From the NCBI GenBank assembly GCA_944325555.1, contig CALVAN010000007.1, positions 1 through 64,000 on the forward strand: a stretch of 64,000 nt of DNA, in the 5' to 3' direction. Position 1 is the stretch's first letter; each line of letters opens with the position of its first letter. Below, piece after piece: positions 37,834 to 45,140 of this stretch. The notes beneath the pieces were generated by a model. The model was not told where the DNA came from and made no database searches. It saw nothing but the letters and a program-made list of their open reading frames with translations. This DNA comes from Candidatus Gastranaerophilales bacterium (lineage in GTDB: Bacteria; Cyanobacteriota; Vampirovibrionia; Gastranaerophilales; Gastranaerophilaceae). The translations under genes were made by a program, and so were the position numbers.

Positions 37834-38870
37834 CTAGACCGATATTGATTGTTTAATTGCACTGCAGGTCTTTTTTAACTTGTCATGATATTTAAAAATA
37901 AAATACGGCATTTTTAATATTGTTTTATACTGTGCAAAATATTCGCTTTTAGATACAACCGAATCGCCTATGTTTTTATGAATATACTTAAAGGTTTTTT
38001 GCATAACCTTGTAAAACTTTGCTTTTGCGGCGGGGGTAATGTGTTTGTAGTGGTAAAAGAAGTTTCTTATTTTTCGCAGCACAAACTGCTCAAAAAATAT
38101 GCTGCCGTATTTTGTTTTTTTAATTTCTTTTTCACACAGCAAAAAATCTTCATAGAATGCATTTATACAGCGTTCCACGGTTCTTGTCGAAGAGTTATCA
38201 CGCAGTCTGTAATTATACAGACATTTGTTTAATACGCTAACCCTGTCGACATTAGCCAAAAAGCAGAAAAACGGAACGTGATCTTCAAGATGTTTGTGCG
38301 CCGCATAGCGGTAACCGTATTTTTGCATACTGTCACGCCTGTACATTCTGAAAGGACGAGGGGTTGTGTTGTAGATAAAATCTTTTGCTTCAAGCGGAGA
38401 GAATACACGTTCTCCAAACTTTGCGTAAAAAGCATCTGCGGGTTTGTAAATGTGTTTTTTGTTGTCCGAGCCGACCTCGTAAACATTAAACATCAGTATC
38501 TCGCAGTTGTCCTGCTCCATTTTATTGTACATAAGCTCCAGAGCATCGGGTTCAAGCCAATCATCGCTGTCGACAAAAAGGACATACTTGCCCGTAACAT
38601 ACTGCAGGGCGTTGTTCCTTGCAACGCCCTGTCCTGAATTTTTCTGGCATAAAACATGTAACCTTTCAGTGCATTGTTGATATTCTGTAAGAATATCAAC
38701 AGACGTGTCTGTTGATATTCTGTAAGAATATCAACAGACGTGTCTGTTGAACCGTCGTCGACGCAGTACACCTCAATATCCTTGAAGGACTGATTTAATA
38801 TGCTGTCCAGACATTCTCTTAAATACTCTTCGCAATTGTAAACTGGTATAACTATGGAAATCAGCGCCAT
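37834..38870 (-). pseudogene. GT2 glycosyltransferase, frameshifted by a 35-bp duplication
   Basis: A family 2 glycosyltransferase in two frames. The N-terminal part starts at 38870 (ALISIVIPVYNCEEYLREC, VDDGSTD). The frame changes at the duplicated 35-bp unit at 38675-38744. Removing one copy joins it in frame to a sequence with the expected GT2 order: NSGQGVARNNAL, VLFVDSDDWLEPDA, then MYNKMEQDNCEILMFN, and on to the stop at 37834. The joined protein would be about 330 residues, normal for the family. The rest of the gene shows no other damage, so the lesion is recent, reversible or an assembly error. It overlaps the upstream glycerophosphotransferase gene by one base (TAATG) and is the last gene of a three-gene minus-strand unit. 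Confidence 0.85.
38675..38744. repeat. Two exact tandem copies of a 35-bp unit inside the GT2 gene
   Basis: Copies at 38675-38709 and 38710-38744 are identical, and a six-base start of a third (TGTTGA) follows at 38745-38750. Each copy contains a perfect palindrome, TGTTGATATTC and GAATATCAACA around five bases. The ancestral single copy would be bounded by TGTTGA at both ends, the expected setting for slippage duplication. Because 35 is not a multiple of three, copy number 1 or 4 keeps the gene open and 2 or 3 shuts it. Confidence 0.9.
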
Positions 38871-40171
38871 TATTCAATCTCCAGCGTGTTTTTTATGTCG
38901 GTTAAAATATTGTTTGCAGCATAATTGTTCTGATAACCAGCAGTTTTTAACAGGCTTAATCTCTTTTCTTTTAAATAATCATTGCCTTTTATAACAACCT
39001 CGTCAAGAGCGTTTTCAAGCTCCGTAATGCCGCAAACGTTATAATAATTATCCACAATCCGTTGTACTGAAGGGTTAAACGGAGTTGCATCAGGTGATTT
39101 TAAATAAATAAGCGGCTTGCCCGTATAAAAATATTCTGTTTCAAAAGAGCCGCAGTCCGTTATCATCGCCTTGGATTCCATAAACATATCAAGATAATTG
39201 CCCGTTTCACACACTTGACCTACTTTATTCCATTCGTTCCAATAGTTTTCGGCGTCCTGCTTTTTCATATATTTATGCCGGATTAAATAATTTTTTAAAC
39301 ACGGATGCGGCTTAAACACCCAGTTTATTTCGGGATGTTTTTGCGCATAATCAAGCATAAATCTTCCGTTGCTCAAAAACGTGCCCCAGCAAAGGTTGTT
39401 GTCCTTGTCCACAGACCAGTGCGGAGCATATATTACAAACTTTTTGTCCTCAAAATGTTTGTCCCTGTTTAAATAAAAGTAATCAAGCATCGGATGCCCG
39501 ACAGCTTTAAGATTTACTCCATTGTTGGTCATATTAAAGGCGTAATAATCTTTTATTAAAGCATCCAAAACATAATGGGTTTGCACATACTGATGAAATC
39601 TTAAATAATACTCGATGTGAGATACTGAAGTTGCAACAAAATAAGGCACATAATATGTCAGCGCAAATTTTGAACAAACAACAGGTCCCTGTGAGGTTTC
39701 AACATACCACGGATGCTGATAAATTATAATATCGGGCTTTGGCTGCATTTGTTCAAAGGGTATGTGTCTGTCGTTTTCAAAATCATAAGCATACTCTACA
39801 CGCATATTTTGAGCTTTGAAAAAGTCAAACACCTTTTTTAGTTCGTCAGGTTTTTGAAAATTAAAGTTTTCCTTAGGTGCAGCGTTTTTGGTTACAAAAA
39901 TATAAGGGATAAAATGTTCGTCTTTTTCCAAAAGGTCATAAAGGCTCTGACATTTCCATTTTGTTTCGTCATATACATAAAAAGCAACATTGAGTTTTTG
40001 GTGTTTTGCCTTTTTGCGAATATGTTTAAGTACGCCTTTTTTATTTTTGTTTATGTATTTAACATTAAAAAAAACTTTAAGGTTTACGCCAAAATCACGC
40101 AGTTTTTCCCTGTACTTTGCAGGAAGAAACAGAGCCGCAATCTGTGCAATTTTATCGTAAGGAACATACAT
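38870..40171 (-). CDS. CDP-glycerol glycerophosphotransferase-like protein (TagB/TagF family)
   Basis: A 433-residue protein with the C-terminal pattern of the Glyphos_transf family (GT-B fold): FVIYAPHWSVDKDN, WVFKPHPCLKN (the conserved HP), MITDCGSFETEYFYTGKPLIYL (the conserved DxSS/E-type nucleotide-binding region), and a final helix. Family members transfer glycerol-phosphate, ribitol-phosphate or a similar group from a CDP-alcohol to a growing surface polymer. The N-terminal 60 residues are basic and probably membrane-associated. It sits two bases after the small Rossmann gene and overlaps the frameshifted GT2 by one base. The exact polyol is unknown. Confidence 0.85.
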   Translation of the reverse strand: MYVPYDKIAQIAALFLPAKYREKLRDFGVNLKVFFNVKYINKNKKGVLKHIRKKAKHQKLNVAFYVYDETKWKCQSLYDLLEKDEHFIPYIFVTKNAAPKENFNFQKPDELKKVFDFFKAQNMRVEYAYDFENDRHIPFEQMQPKPDIIIYQHPWYVETSQGPVVCSKFALTYYVPYFVATSVSHIEYYLRFHQYVQTHYVLDALIKDYYAFNMTNNGVNLKAVGHPMLDYFYLNRDKHFEDKKFVIYAPHWSVDKDNNLCWGTFLSNGRFMLDYAQKHPEINWVFKPHPCLKNYLIRHKYMKKQDAENYWNEWNKVGQVCETGNYLDMFMESKAMITDCGSFETEYFYTGKPLIYLKSPDATPFNPSVQRIVDNYYNVCGITELENALDEVVIKGNDYLKEKRLSLLKTAGYQNNYAANNILTDIKNTLEIE

Positions 40172-40173
40172 GG

Positions 40174-40575
40174 TTATTTACTCCATATTTCCCTGATTAA
40201 ATCCCACAGCGGAATCCGTGCGAGAGGATAGACTTTTGTTTTTGTCTTATCAAAAACGTTTATCTCAAAATCCTCAATTATCCCAAGATATTGCAGCGTT
40301 GCAACAAGCACTACATCGGGGTTGTAATCTTTCATTTTGTTTTTGGGGATAATTTTGTACCCCGAAAAGTCTTGTCCCTCTTGTTCTTGTGAAAACTTCA
40401 TATCGGAAATTCCGATAATATTCAATTTCGACAGGTCATAATGCTCTTTGATGTATTGAAACAATGAGCCTGAGCCGTAAATTATTACCGTTTTGTTTTT
40501 GAGTTTTTTGTTGAGCTTTGAAAGATATTTTTCAAATTTTATATGCTTAAGATGTTCTTTTAAATCCCCGCCCAT
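40174..40575 (-). CDS. Small Rossmann-like protein, paralogue of 35542-35940
   Basis: A 133-residue protein with KTVIIYGSGSLFQYIKEHY (glycine-rich loop) and YDLSKLNIIGISDMKF, ending in IPLWDLIREIWSK. It aligns along its whole length with the 132-residue protein of the phosphonate operon. It begins the three-gene minus-strand unit and precedes a CDP-glycerol transferase-like gene, so both copies of the family are next to genes for transferring phospho-groups to glycans. Function is unknown. Confidence 0.7.
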   Translation of the reverse strand: MGGDLKEHLKHIKFEKYLSKLNKKLKNKTVIIYGSGSLFQYIKEHYDLSKLNIIGISDMKFSQEQEGQDFSGYKIIPKNKMKDYNPDVVLVATLQYLGIIEDFEINVFDKTKTKVYPLARIPLWDLIREIWSK

Positions 40576-40800
40576 AGCAATCCTTACTGTAAGGTGTAAA
40601 CAAAATTTGACATTATTTTAGCAAAAACAAATAAAGTGCAAAAGTTTTTTGCTGTCCGGCAGGTATGCCTGCTATAAACTACACACCCTCTCCGGCGAGA
40701 GAAGATTATTTTTTGTTATATATTCGTAACAAACTATTGTGCAAAGTCAAAACAGGTTTCATAATAAAGATATCGGTCTTTATTTGTGGAAGTTGAGTGT

Positions 40801-42777
40801 ATGAATAATATTGCGATTTCACCGTTTTTGTATGTTGTAAAAAAACACATATCTTTCGGGACAAACCCTAATGACTCTTATCAAAAACAAATCCCAAAAC
40901 CCATTGTAAAAACACCCAAAAAAGATCATCCGGTTGCGCTTGAGGATGTTTCGTTTTTTGTTGCAAAAAAAATTGCGGAAAACGCAAACAAACTAGGGCT
41001 TTCCCGTACGGAATACCTTATACAAAACATAAAATCTCTTGCCTACATCCCGCAGGTTATTCCCGAAGATTCAAAAACAGCCATTGTAGGCAGAACAAAT
41101 GTTACCACTCTCATAGACGGCGGACAGATTTTTGACAAAGCCGTTGAATACATAAAAAGTGCGCAGGATTCCATCCAGATAGAAATGTTTGAATTTCAGC
41201 ACCCTTCAATTGACGGACACAAATGGCCGTCCAACGGCGCAGAAGCCGTTGACGGTTTTGAAGAACACAACAGCCTGCTGCCTATGATTATCAAAAAGAA
41301 AAAAGAAAATCCTAACCTTAAGGTACAGATTATTCTTGATGCGCACAAATGGTACATGGACGGAACAGGCGCCCCGACAAGGCATTACAACAATCAGGAC
41401 ATGATAAGATACCTCAAGCTCAACGGCATTGATGTTGTTCCTTATCCCCGTCCGGCGCAAAGCGGCGCAGCGCTGCAGCACGTAAAACTCGTTGCTGTTG
41501 ACGGTAAAAAACTTATCATAGGCGGTATGAACTGGGGCACGCATTCCACGGCAAACCACGACGCCTGCGTTGCATTGGAAACCCGTGACGGATACAAAAA
41601 CTCGGAGGTCGACAACATCCTTACTGAAATTTTCAACAAAGACTGGGCTTTCTCCTGGCAAAGGCTCGGGCGGACAAAGATTGTGGCAGGTCCTTTAACA
41701 GAGGACGAACAGCAGTTCTACAAAGGGTTGAACAAGGAAATAAAAGACGAAAACGTAGAGTATATGAAAATAGTGGGCAAACTCTATGACAATGAAAAAG
41801 ACAGAAACCGCTACGACGAAAAAGACCTTTCCAAACTGGATATTATAAAAAGAAACCCCGTTGAAAATCCTGCAATAAAAGTTCTTTCAACAAAGCCGAG
41901 AGAACTCGCCTATATAGGAGAGCAGGGCTCCGAATCCATCCGACAATACGTCATGGACAAGGTTAAAACGGCAAAGAAAATAAGAGCCGAGCTGTTTGTA
42001 CTCTCGGATAAAGAGATTATCCAAACAATAATTGACAGGGTGCACAAGGGCGAGTTAGACGCAAAAATCATTGTCGACCCGTCCATTATCGAAGAGTTTC
42101 CGTATTGCAACACCGCATACCAAAAACTTGTGGAAAACAACATTGATGTCAGACAGTACAAAACCGATGCAAAAATTACCCAGCGCATGCACGGAAAATG
42201 GGCCGTGTTCGACGACAAAGAGGTGCTTATCGGTTCTGCCAACTGGTCTGCAATGGCAATGAACCAGAACCTTAAAAAAGGGCAAAGAGAAGATTACGAA
42301 AAATACACGGAAGAAATAAACCGAGAGATTGTCGGCTACTTAAAAACCGTGGAGAAATACGAGGACGCCCTCGGCCTGCCGCCGTTGATAAGGAAAAAGC
42401 TGGATTACAAAGAGGTGCTTTTAAGACGCAGAAAAATAAAAAAAGCTGTCAACGAAATTAACGAAACAGGCTCAGCAAAAATAAGATTGCAGGACAAAAC
42501 GTACGAATTCGGCGTAAAAGACCGTTCGGACTTAAACACAGTAAAAGGCTATTACAAAATAATTATTGACAGAAACAACGCAAAAGAAAAATACAAACGA
42601 GGCAACAATGAGGCTGCAATTGCCTTTGAAAAGCCGATTCTTGCAAGGGTGTTTTTAAAACAGTTTGAAAAGGACTGGAAACACTCGGAATCCGAATACG
42701 AAAAAGTTAAAAACAGGTTCTATGAGGCTCCGCCAATGATAGCAGGCGGCACTTCAAAACTGGATTTGGTAGGTTAA
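40801..42777 (+). CDS. Phospholipase D-like protein with N-terminal SFG motif
   Basis: A 658-residue PLD-superfamily protein with two HKD motifs. The first is HVKLVAVDG near residue 227 with GGMNWG downstream. The second is MHGKWAVFDDKEVLIGSANWS near 464. Two motifs in one chain fit phosphatidyltransferases, phospholipases or nucleases of this superfamily; the substrate is open. ISFGTN lies at 17-22, the position of the SFKG motif in neighbouring proteins. I chose the ATG at 40801, since GGAAG at 40788-40792 precedes it at good spacing; the GTG at 40786 would overlap that site. There is no signal peptide or membrane segment. The exonuclease gene starts two bases after its stop. Confidence 0.85.
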   Translation: MNNIAISPFLYVVKKHISFGTNPNDSYQKQIPKPIVKTPKKDHPVALEDVSFFVAKKIAENANKLGLSRTEYLIQNIKSLAYIPQVIPEDSKTAIVGRTNVTTLIDGGQIFDKAVEYIKSAQDSIQIEMFEFQHPSIDGHKWPSNGAEAVDGFEEHNSLLPMIIKKKKENPNLKVQIILDAHKWYMDGTGAPTRHYNNQDMIRYLKLNGIDVVPYPRPAQSGAALQHVKLVAVDGKKLIIGGMNWGTHSTANHDACVALETRDGYKNSEVDNILTEIFNKDWAFSWQRLGRTKIVAGPLTEDEQQFYKGLNKEIKDENVEYMKIVGKLYDNEKDRNRYDEKDLSKLDIIKRNPVENPAIKVLSTKPRELAYIGEQGSESIRQYVMDKVKTAKKIRAELFVLSDKEIIQTIIDRVHKGELDAKIIVDPSIIEEFPYCNTAYQKLVENNIDVRQYKTDAKITQRMHGKWAVFDDKEVLIGSANWSAMAMNQNLKKGQREDYEKYTEEINREIVGYLKTVEKYEDALGLPPLIRKKLDYKEVLLRRRKIKKAVNEINETGSAKIRLQDKTYEFGVKDRSDLNTVKGYYKIIIDRNNAKEKYKRGNNEAAIAFEKPILARVFLKQFEKDWKHSESEYEKVKNRFYEAPPMIAGGTSKLDLVG

Positions 42778-42779
42778 GT

Positions 42780-44522
42780 ATGAAAATTTCCGCTGTTACG
42801 TTTTATACAAACAACAAAACAAATTTGCCCGTACGCAAAAATTCTCCCGATACTCCCGCAGAAAACGGCGAGAGAACAATCGATGTTGATATACCTTATT
42901 TTACTCCGGTCTTAAACAGGTTTGTCCCCACTTTTAAGGGCGACTTTTTCGAAAACAACTTCACCAGAAAAGTTGAGGGCAAGGAGTATCAGGGGCTGGG
43001 ACTTATGGAAAAGAACGAAATAGGCTCTGCCGAGTGGTACGATTTTTCAAAAGTCGGGTGGGAATATTTAAGCAAAGAGCCGCTCGATTGGAAAACAGCA
43101 ACCCCGAGGGATTTTTACGTATTCTTGCAGGCAAATGCGCTGGCAGAGGGCTACGAGTCTGCCTGGGTGCGGCGATTTAACTACACAAACCGTAAAAAAA
43201 TGCTGGCGACCTCTCATTCAATAGATTCACGTACTGTAAAAGAGCCGCCATCAAAGGATTTGAAATACGACATATACAAGGACAAATCTTTTGCCTCTAA
43301 CTTGGAGGAGCTTTTAGATACAAGGCGTCACAAGTCACTGGACAAGCCGATTACTGACGAAAACGGAAACCTTTGCCTTGATGCGGTTGTGTTCGATACG
43401 GAAACAACAGGCACAAACACCTCTGACGAAAGCAGACCTCTTGATAAAATCATTCAAATAGGCGCAATTCAGGTTAAAAAAGGAAAAATCGTTCCCGAAA
43501 GCGCAATGAGTCAGCTTATTAACCCGGAAATTCATATACCTGAAGCCGCCTCAAACGTTCACGGCATTTATGACGACGATGTAAAAAATGCTCCGGTTAT
43601 GGAACAGGTGCTAAAACCGTTTGTTAACAACTATTTAAACAAGAAAAACGGTATAATCGTCGCTTACAACTCGCAGTTTGATATTACAATGCTCAACAAC
43701 GCAATACGTGAGCATAACGGCTATTCGGCAGACGAGCTGAAGCCCAAAAGATACTTTAAAGTAATAGATCCATTTTTGCTGATGCAAAGAATCCACCCTT
43801 ATGTCGGTGCGTCAAAGCGGCTGTCCAACCAGTACAGATACTTCTTTGCAAAGAATATGGAAAATGCGCACGATGCATTTGCCGATGTAAAAGGAACGGT
43901 GGACATACTCAAATACACGCTTTATTATCTTGACAAACACCGTGTTGACAAGACAAAACCGCTGACGATAAGAGAGGTTCTGCTATTCCAGAATGGTTTT
44001 GAGGTTCCGAATATTGATATTCCTTTAGATGCGCAGGGCTGCAACGCAAACGTTAATTTCCGCACTTCTTACAGACCGGTATCAATAAGCGTGGACAACT
44101 ATCACAACGGCTATATGCTTACAAAGCAGGATATAAAAGAGCTTGAGCCGATAATCGGAGAAGAAAACGCCAAAAAGCTCCGTAACGAGGTTCAGAACGA
44201 AAAAATTGACATGAAACAGCCTTCGGGGCTGCCGATTAACGCTGCGGAAACAAGACCGACTCCGGACGGAAAAGGTATGGAAAATGCTTTTTACGTAATG
44301 AAGAATAATTTTAAAAAGGTTCTGGAATTTGCCAAAATAGACGCCTATCAGGACAAATCAAAAGAGGAAATCATTGAACTGATAACGGACAAAGCAAAAA
44401 ATTACATACACAAAGATTCCATTGACTTTTGGATGAAAAACCCCAACCCCTTTGACATAAAAGAGGGCAACGACCTGCCTGATTTTGAAATTTCCAAAAG
44501 GGTTATGGAAGAAGCTATATAA
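42780..44522 (+). CDS. DEDDh 3'-5' exonuclease (DnaQ-like) with SFKG-type motif
   Basis: A 580-residue protein. The exonuclease domain spans about residues 200-380: VFDTETTG with Asp and Glu of motif Exo I, a middle motif in AYNSQFDITML, and HDAFADV near 364-370 as Exo III with the catalytic His and Asp. This is the DnaQ/epsilon type, acting on DNA or RNA 3' ends. About 200 extra residues on each side have no domain I recognise. PTFKGD at 50-55 is the local form of the N-terminal motif. It starts two bases after the PLD gene and so is co-expressed with it. A terminator-like hairpin follows the stop. It is too long and too decorated to be the replicative proofreading subunit. Confidence 0.85.
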   Translation: MKISAVTFYTNNKTNLPVRKNSPDTPAENGERTIDVDIPYFTPVLNRFVPTFKGDFFENNFTRKVEGKEYQGLGLMEKNEIGSAEWYDFSKVGWEYLSKEPLDWKTATPRDFYVFLQANALAEGYESAWVRRFNYTNRKKMLATSHSIDSRTVKEPPSKDLKYDIYKDKSFASNLEELLDTRRHKSLDKPITDENGNLCLDAVVFDTETTGTNTSDESRPLDKIIQIGAIQVKKGKIVPESAMSQLINPEIHIPEAASNVHGIYDDDVKNAPVMEQVLKPFVNNYLNKKNGIIVAYNSQFDITMLNNAIREHNGYSADELKPKRYFKVIDPFLLMQRIHPYVGASKRLSNQYRYFFAKNMENAHDAFADVKGTVDILKYTLYYLDKHRVDKTKPLTIREVLLFQNGFEVPNIDIPLDAQGCNANVNFRTSYRPVSISVDNYHNGYMLTKQDIKELEPIIGEENAKKLRNEVQNEKIDMKQPSGLPINAAETRPTPDGKGMENAFYVMKNNFKKVLEFAKIDAYQDKSKEEIIELITDKAKNYIHKDSIDFWMKNPNPFDIKEGNDLPDFEISKRVMEEAI

Positions 44523-44530
44523 TTCTTGCA

Positions 44531-44551
44531 GGCAGACTAAAGTCTGCCTTT
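44531..44551 (+). terminator. Intrinsic terminator after the exonuclease gene
   Basis: GGCAGAC and GTCTGCC form a 7-bp GC-rich stem with a four-base loop, followed by TTT. It starts nine bases after the exonuclease stop. Confidence 0.65.
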
Positions 44552-44571
44552 CAAATATCAAATATACAAAC

Positions 44572-44602
44572 CGTCATGCTGAACTTGTTTCAGCATCTGT
44601 AC
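44572..44602. repeat. Left 31-bp inverted repeat of the GIY-YIG cassette
   Basis: An exact reverse complement of 44912-44942. It begins CGTCATGCTGAA and ends CATCTGTAC, with an internal palindrome. Confidence 0.85.
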
Positions 44603-44627
44603 AAGCGTTGCATGTTATAATCTGTCT

Positions 44628-44924
44628 ATGGATAAGGTTATTGCTGTTTATATATTATCAAACTATGAAGGCACTACATTTTATGTTGGAGTTACTTCTG
44701 ATTTAAAAAAGAGAATTTATGAACATAAAAACAAATTGTTCAAAGGTTTTTCCGCAAAATATAATTTAGAAAAACTTGTTTATTATGAAATCTCGGACTC
44801 TATTGAAAGTGCAATTGAAAGAGAAAAACAAATAAAAAGGTGGCACAGGCAATGGAAAATTAATCTTATAAAAGAACAAAATCCACAGTTTAATGACCTG
44901 AGTTCAAATTGGTACAGATGCTGA
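44628..44924 (+). CDS. Single-domain GIY-YIG endonuclease
   Basis: A 98-residue protein consisting almost entirely of a GIY-YIG domain: AVYILSNYEGTTFYVGVTSD (the Y-I-L and Y-V-G variants of the GIY and YIG strands), KKRIYEHK with the conserved Arg, LVYYE, and REKQIKRWHRQWKINLI. This is the small UPF0213/YhbQ-like group rather than an intron-encoded homing enzyme. It probably cuts or binds DNA with little added specificity domain. It sits alone between inverted repeats, with no co-directional partner closer than the exonuclease gene, from which it is separated by a terminator. Confidence 0.85.
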   Translation: MDKVIAVYILSNYEGTTFYVGVTSDLKKRIYEHKNKLFKGFSAKYNLEKLVYYEISDSIESAIEREKQIKRWHRQWKINLIKEQNPQFNDLSSNWYRC

Positions 44925-44942
44925 AACAAGTTCAGCATGACG
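44912..44942. repeat. Right 31-bp inverted repeat of the GIY-YIG cassette
   Basis: An exact reverse complement of 44572-44602. It contains the last codons and the stop of the GIY-YIG gene. Confidence 0.85.
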
Positions 44943-44969
44943 TCAGGTCGGTTGGACAACAAAAAGATA

Positions 44970-45007
44970 CGTCATCCTGAGGAGCAAAGCGAGCTCAGGA
45001 TCTGTAC
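44970..45007. repeat. Third, variant copy of the cassette palindrome
   Basis: In the same orientation as the left arm. It starts CGTCATCCTGA and ends CAGGATCTGTACAA, so it matches the left arm at both ends, with C and G replacing G and C at paired positions. Its centre (GGAGCAAAGCGAGCT) differs. The paired change keeps the stem, which is typical of a palindromic repeat family. Confidence 0.7.
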
Positions 45008-45082
45008 AAATGTTCAAACGAAGTCAACGAATTTTATAAAGTAAGAAAAAACAGTCAAACAAAAATCAACCCCTCACCCTTC

Positions 45083-45101
45083 CCCTCTCCCCCGGAGAGG
45101 G
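45083..45101. repeat. GC-rich hairpin
   Basis: CCCTCTCC and GGAGAGGG pair perfectly over eight bases around CCC. It lies between the GIY-YIG cassette and the convergent GT2-radical SAM gene. A weaker relative (CTCTCCGGCGAGAG) is at about 40687-40700. It may serve as a terminator, but no clear T-run follows. Confidence 0.5.
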
Positions 45102-45140
45102 AACAGGAAATAATAATTGCTGTAACTGGTGGATAGAAAA

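Larger units (their letters stand above)
44572..44942 (+). mobile_element. GIY-YIG gene bounded by perfect 31-bp inverted repeats
   Basis: The arms 44572-44602 and 44912-44942 are exact reverse complements. Each is itself an imperfect palindrome (ATGCTGAA...TTCAGCAT). The only gene inside is a one-domain GIY-YIG nuclease, whose last codons lie in the right arm. A third, variant copy of the palindrome follows at 44970-45007. This is the layout of a small mobile or repeat-spreading cassette. Confidence 0.6.

Noticed and set aside
38675-38750. Possible CRISPR array
   Set aside because: The two repeats are directly adjacent with no spacers, and no cas gene is present.
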